Positions 17,402 through 25,755 of a DNA stretch of 64,000 bases are shown one piece after another; the stretch's first letter is position 1; each line of letters opens with the position of its first letter. Source of the stretch: Rhizobium leguminosarum (GTDB lineage: Bacteria > Pseudomonadota > Alphaproteobacteria > Rhizobiales > Rhizobiaceae). The translations under genes and the position numbers were made by a program. Under the pieces are notes generated by a model. It saw nothing but the letters and a program-made list of their open reading frames with translations, searched no databases and had not been told where the DNA came from. The stretch lies in contig NZ_LWBS01000327.1 in assembly GCF_001652265.1 (NCBI RefSeq), positions 1 through 64,000 on the forward strand, in the 5' to 3' direction.

Positions 17402-18061
17402 TCAGTCGTCCATCCTGGCGTAGCGTTCCTCGAGCCAGCGCAAACCCACCACCGAAATCAGGCTGATGACGAGGAAGAAGACGCCGACCAGCGTCATCGG
17501 CTCGATGTAGCGGTAATTGCTGTTGGCGATGCTCTTTGCCTGGTTCATGAGTTCGAGCACGGTGATCGCCGAAAGCAGCGGCGTCTCCTTGAACATGGCG
17601 ATGAAATAATTGGCGAGCGCCGGGATCATCGGCGGGATCGCCTGCGGCAGGATCACGTGGATCCAGGCCTGGCGCGTCGACAGATTGGTGGCCTTGGCCG
17701 CCTCCCATTGTCCGCGCGGCACATTCTCGATGCCGGCGCGATAGACCTCGGCGGTATAGGTCGCATAATGAATGCCCATGCCGATGACGCCGGCGACCAG
17801 CGGCGCCAGCCGGATGCCGATATCCGGCAGCACATAGAAGATGAAGTAGAGCTGCACCAGCAATGGCGTGCCGCGGATGAATTCCGAGGCGAAAGCGACC
17901 GTGCGTGACACGACAGCGACCGGTGATCGTCGTGCAATGGCGAGAGCCAGGCCGACGATCATCGCGACGGCAGCGCCGAGGATGGTCGCGAGAAGAGTGA
18001 TCTTGAACCCTTCGAGAAGGGTCGGCATGATCTGCCAGACGAAGTCCCAATCCCATTCCAT
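17402..18061 (-). CDS. ehuD: ectoine/hydroxyectoine ABC transporter permease EhuD
   Basis: A 219-residue HisMQ-family permease (MEWDWDFVWQIMPTLLEGFK). It has the conserved block EFIRGTPLLVQLYFIFYVLP and the EAA loop (RGQWEAAKATNLSTRQAWIHV). It starts four bases after ehuC ends and eutA follows immediately, so uptake and degradation genes are one transcription unit. With EhuC it forms the membrane channel of the ectoine importer. Confidence 0.93.
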   Translation of the reverse strand: MEWDWDFVWQIMPTLLEGFKITLLATILGAAVAMIVGLALAIARRSPVAVVSRTVAFASEFIRGTPLLVQLYFIFYVLPDIGIRLAPLVAGVIGMGIHYATYTAEVYRAGIENVPRGQWEAAKATNLSTRQAWIHVILPQAIPPMIPALANYFIAMFKETPLLSAITVLELMNQAKSIANSNYRYIEPMTLVGVFFLVISLISVVGLRWLEERYARMDD

Positions 18062-18065
18062 CTGA

Positions 18066-18731
18066 TCAGGTCCTTATGCCGTCGAGGCTGCGCGCCATCC
18101 GCCGCTCCAGCCAGCGCATCGTCGCGGAGATCGCCGAGGCCATGAGAAAATAGAGGATGAGGATCGTCGCGAAGGGCACCAGCGTACTGCCAGTCTGCGC
18201 CCGCACCACCTGCGCCTGGAACGTCATATCCGTCAGCGAGATCAGCGAAACGACGGCCGTGCCCTTCAAGAGTTCGATCGCATTGTTGCAGAAGGTCGGC
18301 AGCATCAGCGGCAGCGCCTGCGGCAGGATGACGTGGCGCATGCGCTGGTATCGCGAAAGGTTGAGCGCGATGCAGGCTTCCGACTGTTCGCGCCCGACAG
18401 CCTTGACGGCGCCGCGCACCACTTCCGCCGCATAGGCGCCGACGTTCAGCCCGAGCGCTAGCACGCCTGCCTGCAGCGGCGTCAGGGTCAAGCCCGCAAA
18501 GGGCAGCACGAAATAGACCCAGAAGAGCTGGACGAAGATCGAGGTGCCGCGGAAGAACTCGATATAGGCCGTCGCCAGAGCCCGCACGGCGAAGAAGCGC
18601 GACAACCGGCCGAGGCCCGCCAGGAAGGCCATGACCAGCGCCAGCGCAGACCCCATGATCGTCAGTTCGAGCGTCACTAGGGCCCCCTCAAGGATCAGTG
18701 TCAGATAGCCGGACCATACCGACATCGGCAA
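18066..18731 (-). CDS. ehuC: ectoine/hydroxyectoine ABC transporter permease EhuC
   Basis: A 221-residue HisMQ-family permease starting MPMSVWSGYLTL; the second Met, two codons in, is an equally possible start. The family block EFFRGTSIFVQLFWVYFVLP and the EAA loop (REQSEACIALNLSRYQRMRHV) are present. A 104-base palindromic repeat element separates it from the binding-protein gene ehuB, which may reduce permease expression relative to EhuB. Confidence 0.92.
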   Translation of the reverse strand: MPMSVWSGYLTLILEGALVTLELTIMGSALALVMAFLAGLGRLSRFFAVRALATAYIEFFRGTSIFVQLFWVYFVLPFAGLTLTPLQAGVLALGLNVGAYAAEVVRGAVKAVGREQSEACIALNLSRYQRMRHVILPQALPLMLPTFCNNAIELLKGTAVVSLISLTDMTFQAQVVRAQTGSTLVPFATILILYFLMASAISATMRWLERRMARSLDGIRT

Positions 18732-18743
18732 CTCACTTCCTAG

Positions 18744-18847
18744 AGCATGTCGCGCAAAACTGTGTAGCGGTTTTGCGATAACGACATGCGTAAAAACAAG
18801 GACCTAAAGCGCGAAGAGTGCATCTGAAAGATCGCGACGCGCTTTAG
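18744..18847. repeat. RIME-like palindromic element, type 3 (GCATGTCGCGC unit), inside the ehu operon
   Basis: First hairpin: arms GCATGTCG and CGACATGC around CGCAAAAC/GTTTTGCG (18746-18789). Second: CTAAAGCGCG (18804-18813) paired with CGCGCTTTAG ending at 18847. A second copy with few changes lies at 58665-58769. Here it sits between ehuB and ehuC. Confidence 0.85.
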
Positions 18848-18905
18848 GAGATCGTTCGAGGGCGATCCGGCCATGCCTAGGGCATGGCCGGCTGCTTGCC
18901 TTTCG

Positions 18906-19763
18906 TTACTTCGCCGCGGCGCAGAGCTTTTCGCGGCTCGTCGACATCGCCGCCTTCGCGGAGAAACCGTAGGGCTCGATGATCTTGGCGAATTCGCCGG
19001 ATTCCTTCAGCTTCTTCAGCTCGACGTCGAAGGCGTCGCGGAGCGCAACGTCCTGCTTGCGGAAGGCAGCGCCATCGCAATAGACCGGGGCATTGACGAC
19101 GGGAGCGACGGTTTCGAGGTTCGGATCGTTTGCCTTGGCCATCAGATCGTGAATCGACAGAACCGGCAGCGAGTAGACGTCGATGCGGCCATCCTGCAGC
19201 ATCTTGATGCCGCTCTGGCCATCCGGAACGACGATGACGCGGTCACGCGGCACGCCGGCCTCGAGCGCCAGCTTCTCCTCGGTGCCGCCGCCCGGCGCGC
19301 CGATCTTGGCGTCCGGATTGTCGGCGATGTCCTTGTAGCTCGTCAGCTTCAGCGGATTGCCCTTCTTGAGAGCGAAAGCTTCGGCGTCGCAAAGGATCGG
19401 TTCGGAATATGCAACGGCGTTGCAGCGCTCGGGCTTCATGAAGAGGCCAGCGGTGATCGCGTCGTGGCGACCGGCCTGCAGGCCGGGGATCATCGCGCCA
19501 TATTCCGAGATCGAGGCGACCACTTCCTTGACGCCCAGCTTTTCGAAGATTGCGCGCGCCACATCGGGTGCGGCGCCGGACACCTTGCCGTCGGCGCCGA
19601 CAGCGGTGAACGGTGGCTCGTTGGCGATGGCGATACGCGCAAAGCCCTGCTCCTTCAGCTGCTCGAGCTTGTCATCGGCGGCGGAGGCCGGGGCGGCCGC
19701 TGTGATCAGAAGCACCGACAGGCTGGCGGCGCTCAAAAGATATCCTGCTTTCATCGTTCCCAA
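18906..19763 (-). CDS. ehuB: ectoine/hydroxyectoine-binding protein EhuB
   Basis: A 285-residue periplasmic family 3 binding protein with a signal peptide cleaved after PASA (residue 28). If the mature chain begins at ADDKLE, Glu21, Phe24 (NEPPF), Tyr60 (SEYG), Phe80 (GLFMK), Arg85 (PERC) and Glu134 (GGGTE) fall at exactly the positions I recall for ligand contacts in the Sinorhizobium meliloti EhuB structure. That match makes ectoine/hydroxyectoine binding very likely. The gene follows ehuA and precedes the permeases. Confidence 0.95.
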   Translation of the reverse strand: MGTMKAGYLLSAASLSVLLITAAAPASAADDKLEQLKEQGFARIAIANEPPFTAVGADGKVSGAAPDVARAIFEKLGVKEVVASISEYGAMIPGLQAGRHDAITAGLFMKPERCNAVAYSEPILCDAEAFALKKGNPLKLTSYKDIADNPDAKIGAPGGGTEEKLALEAGVPRDRVIVVPDGQSGIKMLQDGRIDVYSLPVLSIHDLMAKANDPNLETVAPVVNAPVYCDGAAFRKQDVALRDAFDVELKKLKESGEFAKIIEPYGFSAKAAMSTSREKLCAAAK

Positions 19764-19810
19764 CTCCTCTGATTTTCCTTGAGTTTTGTTCTTGCGGGCA
19801 ATGTCTGAGG

Positions 19811-20596
19811 TCAGACGCGGTGCCCCGCCGCAATGATCTTGCGCAGGAAAGTCTGCGTCCTCTCCTGCGTCGGATTGCGAAAGATGTCGCTCGGCTTGCC
19901 TTCCTCGACGATCTTGCCGCGATCGAAGAACAGCACACGGTCGGCGAAATCATGGGCGAAGCCCATCTCATGCGTGACGAGAAGCATGGTCATGTCGGTC
20001 TCGGAGGCGAGCCGCCGCATGACGTTCAGCACCTCCTCGACCAGTTCCGGGTCGAGCGCCGACGTCACCTCGTCGAACAGCATGATCTTCGGCGACAGCG
20101 CCAGCGCCCTGGCAATGGCGACGCGCTGCTTCTGCCCGCCGGAAAGCTGCGCCGGAACGCTCTTTGCCTTGTCGGCTAGGCCGACCATATCGAGAAGCTC
20201 CATCGCCCGCTTTTCCGCCGCGGGCCGCTTGATGCCCTTGGTCAGCATCGGCGCCAGCGTCACGTTGTCGAGCACGCATTTATGCGGGAACAGATTGAAA
20301 TGCTGAAAGACCATGCCGATCTTTTCGCGCATCCGATGCAGATGCCGTTCATCGGCCGGCACCAGCCCGTTGCTATCAGGCATATGATAGAGCTGTTCGC
20401 CGTCGACCTCGATATGGCCGCCGCTGATCGTCTCCAACGTCATCAGAATGCGCAGAATCGTCGTCTTGCCGGAGCCGGATGGCCCGATCAGCGCCAGCTT
20501 CTCGCCCGGCATGACATTCATCGACAGGCCGTCGAGCACGGTCAGCGGGCCGTATTTCTTGACGATGTTGTCGATGCGGATGATGGGCGGAAGCAT
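19811..20596 (-). CDS. ehuA: ectoine/hydroxyectoine ABC transporter ATP-binding protein EhuA
   Basis: A 261-residue GlnQ-type ATPase and the first gene of the ehuABCD-eutABCDE operon. Walker A is GPSGSGKTT (about residues 38-46), the signature LSGGQKQR, Walker [14 protein letters not shown] and the switch region LVTHEM. It begins about 120 bases downstream of the MocR-type regulator gene, in a gap with candidate operator repeats. All ATPase motifs are intact. Confidence 0.93.
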   Translation of the reverse strand: MLPPIIRIDNIVKKYGPLTVLDGLSMNVMPGEKLALIGPSGSGKTTILRILMTLETISGGHIEVDGEQLYHMPDSNGLVPADERHLHRMREKIGMVFQHFNLFPHKCVLDNVTLAPMLTKGIKRPAAEKRAMELLDMVGLADKAKSVPAQLSGGQKQRVAIARALALSPKIMLFDEVTSALDPELVEEVLNVMRRLASETDMTMLLVTHEMGFAHDFADRVLFFDRGKIVEEGKPSDIFRNPTQERTQTFLRKIIAAGHRV

Positions 20597-20651
20597 TCAT
20601 GTCTCTCCCTGTTGAGACAAGCAATGTCCTAACGATGACGGCCCATCAAAA

Positions 20652-20685
20652 TCATGTCAATTCGTAAAATAATATCATGACAATT
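20652..20685 (-). promoter_or_regulatory. paired TCATGWCAATT sites in the ehuA promoter region
   Basis: TCATGTCAATT (20652-20662) and TCATGACAATT (20675-20685) are direct repeats 23 bases apart in the only AT-rich stretch between the regulator gene and ehuA. The regulator's own upstream region holds the related AATTGACA (22132-22139). They are candidate sites for the MocR-type regulator. Confidence 0.45.
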
Positions 20686-20718
20686 ATTCTGCGCGCGCTC
20701 AAATACAAGGCATCGGCA

Positions 20719-22104
20719 TCAGATCGCAAGCAGCAGCTCTTCCGGATTGCCTTGCGCCAATGAGGCGACGATGCCGAGCCCGGTCCGCAACTCGCTTTCC
20801 GTCGTCGAACCAAGCGAAATGCGCACGGCCGGCGTCCAGCCCTGATCGGCGGTGTGAAACGCTTTGCCAGGCGCGATCGCCACGCCGCGCAGCCTTGCCT
20901 GCGAAACAAACCCATCCTCGGTATGGTTGCCGGAGAGCGGCAGCCAGACGTGCAGGCTCTGCGGATGCGCCCGATAGCTGAGGCCGGCCAGCATCTCCGC
21001 CGCGATCGCGTGCCGGCTCAAAAGCGCACGGCGCTGCCAGTTGACCAGTTCCATCGCAGTGCCGTCGCTAACCCAGCGGGTGGCGATCTCCGCCATGGCA
21101 GGCGTCGCCATCCAGTTGGAGACGAGATGCCGGTTGGCGACGGCCGCGACATAGCGGTCGGGCGCGGTGAGATAGCCGATCCGCAGGCCCGGAACGGTAA
21201 TTTTGGTGAAGCTCGTGACGTAGAGTGTCCGCTCCGGCGCAAACGCGGCCATCGGCGGCGCACGGTTTTCAACCATCGGGCCGAGAATATCGTTTTCAAT
21301 GATGGCGATATCATGCTTGCCGGCGACAGTGGCGAGCGCCTGTCTGCGCTCCGCGCTCATCAGCGCCGCCATCGGATTGATCACCGAGGGCTGCAGGAAA
21401 ATGGCCCGGATCGGTCCTTTCCGACAGGCTTCGTCCAGCGCTTCGGGGATCATGCCCTCCTCGTCGATCGCCAACCCTTCGAGGTGCAGACCGAGATAGG
21501 TGGAGAGCGGAACGAGCGTGTGATGGCTGATCGCTTCGGTCGCAACCGTCGAGCCGGGCGGGGCAACGCTCATCAGCGCCACCGTCATGCCCGATGTCGC
21601 ACCGTTCGTCACGCTGACGTTCAGCGGCGATACCTCCAGCCCGCAGCGCGCCAGCCATTCCGTGGCGACCGCGCGGTGGCGTGGAAACACCATGTTCGGC
21701 CTGAACGAAAGGGCCGAGCTGGAGGGCAGGTTTTCCGAAAGCCAGCCGAAGGCCTGCCGCAGCCTTTCCAAATGGATCTGCTCGCAGACCGGCTTCAGGA
21801 TCGACAGATCGATCACCTCGCCCAGCCGTTCCGGCAGATAGGGCGGCTCCGGCTCACGAGGCCTGGTCTGGACGAAGCTGCCACGTCCGATCTCGCCTGA
21901 TATCAGCCCCCGGCGGATCAGCTCGTCATAGGCACGGCTGACCGTCTGCACGGAAAGATGCAGATCATCCGCCATCTTGCGATGCGGCGGCAATTGCACG
22001 CCATCGGAGAGCTTGCCGTCCGTGATCGCGTTTGCGATCTGCTCGGCAAGCGAGAGATAGGCCGGCCGGCGGAGTTGCGAGGGATCGGGGCGCCACTTTG
22101 TCAT
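20719..22104 (-). CDS. ehuR: MocR/GntR-aminotransferase fusion regulator of ectoine genes
   Basis: A 461-residue regulator (EhuR/EnuR type). The GntR winged helix spans about residues 10-78 (LPPHRKMADDLHLSVQTVSRAYDELIRRGLI). After a linker comes an aminotransferase class I-like domain with the PLP lysine in VTSFTKITVPGLRIGYL. In studied relatives the PLP domain senses N-acetyl-diaminobutyrate or diaminobutyrate and relieves repression. ATG at 22102-22104 (MTKWRPD) is preferred over a TTG 12 codons upstream. It precedes ehuA on the same strand and diverges from the AsnC-type gene. Confidence 0.93.
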   Translation of the reverse strand: MTKWRPDPSQLRRPAYLSLAEQIANAITDGKLSDGVQLPPHRKMADDLHLSVQTVSRAYDELIRRGLISGEIGRGSFVQTRPREPEPPYLPERLGEVIDLSILKPVCEQIHLERLRQAFGWLSENLPSSSALSFRPNMVFPRHRAVATEWLARCGLEVSPLNVSVTNGATSGMTVALMSVAPPGSTVATEAISHHTLVPLSTYLGLHLEGLAIDEEGMIPEALDEACRKGPIRAIFLQPSVINPMAALMSAERRQALATVAGKHDIAIIENDILGPMVENRAPPMAAFAPERTLYVTSFTKITVPGLRIGYLTAPDRYVAAVANRHLVSNWMATPAMAEIATRWVSDGTAMELVNWQRRALLSRHAIAAEMLAGLSYRAHPQSLHVWLPLSGNHTEDGFVSQARLRGVAIAPGKAFHTADQGWTPAVRISLGSTTESELRTGLGIVASLAQGNPEELLLAI

Positions 22105-22204
22105 GATTTTAACACTGCTGAAAATCAGTTCAATTGACAATGCAAAAATGCGCTCCCATTGTCTTTTCCCTGCGTTTGAAATGATTTCTTCTTAAGAAGG
22201 CACC

Positions 22205-22702
22205 ATGAAGCTCGACGCCATCGACCTGCGCATTCTCGACGCCGTCCAGCGCGACGGCCGCATCACCAAGCTGGCGCTGGCCGAAAAGGCCGGACTGTCG
22301 CCGACGCCGTGCTGGATGCGGCTGCGCAAGCTCGAAAAGGCCGGTGTTATCACTGGCTATCACGCGCGCATCGCGCCGCGGCGCATCGCTCCGGTCGCCA
22401 GCGTGATGATGGAAGTGACGCTCGCCAACCATCGCCAGGCAGATTTCGAGCGCTTCGAGCGCGCCGTGATCGCAATCCCGGAGATCGTCGCCTGCTGGTC
22501 GGTCGGCGGCGGAGTCGATTACATCCTGAAGATCATCGCGCCCGATATCGATGCCTATCAGCGGCTGGTCGACGGGCTTCTCGACCGCGAACTCGGCATC
22601 GACCGCTACTTCACCTATATCGTCACCAAGACGGTGAAGGAGGACACAGTCCTTCCGGTCTCTTCCTTCACTGCCGCCGGCGAAGACGAGACCGCGCCGT
22701 AG
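22205..22702 (+). CDS. doeX: AsnC/Lrp-family regulator of ectoine degradation
   Basis: A 165-residue Lrp-type protein. The N-terminal helix-turn-helix (LDAIDLRILDAVQRDGRITK..KAGLSPTPCWMRLRKLEKAG, residues 1-52) is followed by a RAM ligand domain ending VTKTVKEDTVLP. It is divergent from the MocR-type regulator and leads the arm that encodes the dehydrogenase, aminotransferase and medium-chain dehydrogenase. An AsnC regulator (DoeX) in this place is typical of ectoine clusters. It probably senses a diaminobutyrate-type intermediate. Confidence 0.9.
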   Translation: MKLDAIDLRILDAVQRDGRITKLALAEKAGLSPTPCWMRLRKLEKAGVITGYHARIAPRRIAPVASVMMEVTLANHRQADFERFERAVIAIPEIVACWSVGGGVDYILKIIAPDIDAYQRLVDGLLDRELGIDRYFTYIVTKTVKEDTVLPVSSFTAAGEDETAP

Positions 22703-22774
22703 ACAATCTCTCTGCCAGGGTGCCGTCCTTTAGACCATCTCTCTCTTTTCGCCTTCACCAACAGACAATCTCTC
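22701..22774 (+). repeat. three 12-base direct repeats at exact 31-base period
   Basis: AGACAATCTCTC at 22701, AGACCATCTCTC at 22732 and AGACAATCTCTC at 22763, each 31 bases apart (about three helical turns). The bases between them differ. They fill the gap between the AsnC/Lrp gene and the aldehyde dehydrogenase gene, the first overlapping the doeX stop. The same-face array fits an oligomeric Lrp-type regulator. Confidence 0.6.
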
Positions 22775-22822
22775 GCCCGCTCCCGTGGAAGACTTGCGTC
22801 AACCGCCACGAGGAGACTTGAT

Positions 22823-24319
22823 ATGACCGCCGTTTTTGCCCGCCCCGCCCATCATGAGGCGCTGTCGCGGCTTGGCGACCGTCATCTCCTGCGCGATCTG
22901 GCCTATGTCGGCGGCCGGTGGATCGCTGGCAAATCAGGGAAAAGTTTCGAGGTCACCGATCCCGCCTCTTCGACGACGCTGGCCTGGGTTGCAAGCCTTG
23001 GCGCCGATGAGACGGAGGTGGCGATCAATGCGGCGTCGGAGGCTTTCGCCGCCTGGCGCGCGATGCTGCCACAGGGCCGCGCGGCGATCCTGCGCAAATG
23101 GTTTGAGCTGATGCTCGCGGCCAAGGAGGATCTGGCGCTGATCATGACGCTCGAACAGGGCAAGCCGCTGGCGGAATCGCGTGGCGAGATCGATTATGCC
23201 GCCTCCTTCGTCGAATGGTACGCCGAGGAAGGCAAGCGGCTGAACGCCGAAAGCGTCACCAGCCATCTGCCCGGCGCGGAAATGATCGTCCGGCGCGAGG
23301 CGCTCGGCGTCGTCGGTATCGTCACGCCCTGGAATTTCCCCTCTGCCATGCTCACCCGAAAGGTTGCCGCAGCGCTGGCCGCCGGCTGCACGGTCGTCGC
23401 CCACCCCTCCTCCGAGACGCCGCTTTCGGCACTTACCCTTGCCGAGCTCGGCGAGCGTGCCGGCATTCCCGCCGGCGTCTTCAACGTTGTCACCGGCAAT
23501 GCCGCAACGATCGTCGGACGGATGTGCGCCGATGTCCGCGTGCGCGCCATGAGCTTTACCGGCTCCACCGGGATCGGACGGCTGATCGCCGCCCAATGCG
23601 CGCCGACCCTGAAGCGGCTGGTGATGGAACTCGGCGGCCACGCTCCGCTGATCATCTTCGACGACGCCGATATCGAAAAGGCGGTCGAGATCGCCGTCAA
23701 CGCCAAGTTTGCAACCTCCGGCCAGGATTGCCTCGCCGCCAATCGCATTTTCGTCCAGCGGCGCATCGCCGATGCCTTTACCAAAGCCTTCGCAGACCGC
23801 ATTGCCGAACTGAAAGTTGGTCCGGGGCTCGAAGATGGCGCCGAGATCGGACCGCTGATGCATGAACGCGCCGTCGCCAAGGTCGAGGAACAGGTCGCCG
23901 ACGCGCTGGGACATGGCGCACGGCTCATCACCGGCGGCAAGCGTCACAAGGCCGGCCGGCTTTTCTACGAGCCGACGCTGCTGACCGATGTGCCGGCGGA
24001 TGCGCGGATCATGCGCGAGGAGACTTTTGGCCCTGTAGCGGCCATTACCGCCTTCGACACGGAAGACGAGGTTATCACCCGCGCCAACGATACCGAATAT
24101 GGCCTTGTCGCCTATATCGTCACAGAAAACGGCGCCCGCCAGATGCGGCTTGGCCGTGCGCTGGAATACGGCATGGTGGCCGTCAACCGCGTGAAGATCA
24201 CCGGCGGGCCTATTCCCTTCGGCGGCTGGAAGCAGTCCGGCCTCGGCCGCGAGGGTTCACGCCATGGGCTCGAGGCCTTCACCGAGCTCAAATATCTCTG
24301 CATCGACACGGCCGCCTAA
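22823..24319 (+). CDS. doeC: NAD(P)-dependent semialdehyde dehydrogenase of ectoine degradation
   Basis: A 498-residue aldehyde dehydrogenase of the succinate-semialdehyde (GabD) type. Visible landmarks are GIVTPWNFPSAMLTRK, the catalytic Glu in MELGGHAPLIIFDDAD, the catalytic Cys in ATSGQDCLAANR and the late EETFGPV and FGGWKQSGLGREG motifs. In this pathway it should oxidise aspartate-semialdehyde to aspartate after transamination of diaminobutyrate (DoeC/Ssd). In S. meliloti the matching gene is called ssd. A ribosome site GAGGAG precedes the ATG. Confidence 0.88.
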   Translation: MTAVFARPAHHEALSRLGDRHLLRDLAYVGGRWIAGKSGKSFEVTDPASSTTLAWVASLGADETEVAINAASEAFAAWRAMLPQGRAAILRKWFELMLAAKEDLALIMTLEQGKPLAESRGEIDYAASFVEWYAEEGKRLNAESVTSHLPGAEMIVRREALGVVGIVTPWNFPSAMLTRKVAAALAAGCTVVAHPSSETPLSALTLAELGERAGIPAGVFNVVTGNAATIVGRMCADVRVRAMSFTGSTGIGRLIAAQCAPTLKRLVMELGGHAPLIIFDDADIEKAVEIAVNAKFATSGQDCLAANRIFVQRRIADAFTKAFADRIAELKVGPGLEDGAEIGPLMHERAVAKVEEQVADALGHGARLITGGKRHKAGRLFYEPTLLTDVPADARIMREETFGPVAAITAFDTEDEVITRANDTEYGLVAYIVTENGARQMRLGRALEYGMVAVNRVKITGGPIPFGGWKQSGLGREGSRHGLEAFTELKYLCIDTAA

Positions 24320-24361
24320 CCCCATTTCAAGCGAGCCACCATTTCAAGAAAGAGGCTAGAC

Positions 24362-25741
24362 ATGCTCGACAGAAGCAACGAACTCACCGCCTGGGACCGC
24401 GATCACTTCTTCCATCCCTCGACCCATATGGGTGCGCATGCTCGTGGCGAGACACCGACCCGCGTCGTTGCTGGCGGCGAAGGCGTCTACATCACCGACA
24501 CGACAGGACGCAAAAGCCTCGACGCCTTTGCCGGCCTCTACTGCGTCAATGTCGGCTACGGCCGCCAGAAGATCGCCGATGCGATCGCCGAACAGGCGAA
24601 GAACCTCGCCTATTACCACGCCTATGTCGGCCACGGCACGGAAGCTTCGATAACGCTTTCGAAGATGATAATCGACCGTGCGCCGGCCGGCATGAGCCGC
24701 GTCTATTTCGGTCTCTCCGGCTCGGATGCCAACGAGACCAACATCAAGCTCATCTGGTACTACAACAACATCCTCGGCCGTCCGGAGAAGAAGAAGATCA
24801 TTTCGCGCTGGCGCGGTTATCACGGCTCCGGCGTCATGACCGGCAGCCTCACCGGCCTTGCGCTTTTTCACAACGCTTTCGATCTGCCGCGGGCGCCGGT
24901 GCTGCACACCGAAGCACCCTATTATTTCCGCCGCCCGGACCGGTCGATGAGCGAGGAGCAGTTCTCGCAATATTGCGCCGACAAGCTCGAGGAGATGATC
25001 ATCGCCGAAGGCCCGGAAACGGTTGCCGCCTTCATCGGCGAACCCATCCTCGGCACCGGCGGTATCGTGCCGCCGCCGAAAAGCTACTGGCAGAAGATCC
25101 AGGCCGTGCTCGACAAATATGACATCCTGCTCGTTGCCGATGAAGTCGTCACCGGCTTCGGCCGCCTCGGAACGATGTTCGGCTCGGATCATTACGGCAT
25201 GAAGCCGGACCTGATCACCATCGCCAAGGGCCTGACCTCGGCCTACGCTCCCCTTTCCGGCACAATCGTTTCGAACAAGATGTGGCAAGTCCTGGTGCAG
25301 GGTTCCGATCAGATGGGAGCGATCGGTCACGGCTGGACCTATTCCGCCCACCCGATCTGTGCTGCCGCAGGCATTGCCAATCTCGAACTGATCGACGAAC
25401 TCCGAATCGTCGAGAATGCCGGGGCGACCGGCGCCTATTTCCGCTCGGAACTCGCAAAGGCCGTCGGCGGCCACCGAAACGTCGGCGAAGTCCGCGGCGA
25501 CGGGCTGATGGCGGCCGTCGAATTCGTCGAGGACAAGGACGACCGCACGTTCTTCGATGCCGGCCGCAAGATCGGCCCGCAGGTCGCCTCCGCCCTCCTC
25601 GAACGCGGCGTCATCGGCCGCGCGATGCCGCAGGGCGATATCCTCGGCTTCGCCCCGCCGCTCTGCCTGACACGCGAGGAGGCCGACATCGTGGTCAAGG
25701 CCGCGGCGGACACGATCGAAACCGTCTTCAAGAACATCTGA
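24362..25741 (+). CDS. doeD: class III aminotransferase, diaminobutyrate-type
   Basis: A 459-residue fold-type I PLP aminotransferase. The PLP-contacting Asp is in LLVADEVVTGFGRLG and the Schiff-base Lys in LITIAKGLTSAYAPLSG. It fits the DoeD/Atf step that turns L-2,4-diaminobutyrate into aspartate-semialdehyde. It starts 42 bases after the dehydrogenase gene and precedes a further dehydrogenase gene by 14 bases. Full family length, no defects seen; exact substrate is inferred from context. Confidence 0.88.
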   Translation: MLDRSNELTAWDRDHFFHPSTHMGAHARGETPTRVVAGGEGVYITDTTGRKSLDAFAGLYCVNVGYGRQKIADAIAEQAKNLAYYHAYVGHGTEASITLSKMIIDRAPAGMSRVYFGLSGSDANETNIKLIWYYNNILGRPEKKKIISRWRGYHGSGVMTGSLTGLALFHNAFDLPRAPVLHTEAPYYFRRPDRSMSEEQFSQYCADKLEEMIIAEGPETVAAFIGEPILGTGGIVPPPKSYWQKIQAVLDKYDILLVADEVVTGFGRLGTMFGSDHYGMKPDLITIAKGLTSAYAPLSGTIVSNKMWQVLVQGSDQMGAIGHGWTYSAHPICAAAGIANLELIDELRIVENAGATGAYFRSELAKAVGGHRNVGEVRGDGLMAAVEFVEDKDDRTFFDAGRKIGPQVASALLERGVIGRAMPQGDILGFAPPLCLTREEADIVVKAAADTIETVFKNI

Positions 25742-25755
25742 GGGAGAAGATCGAC

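Noticed and set aside
16620..18056. 478-codon frame that would fuse an Arg/His-rich N-terminus to EutA
   Set aside because: The first 219 codons are an out-of-frame reading of ehuD; a normal EutA start is at 17399.
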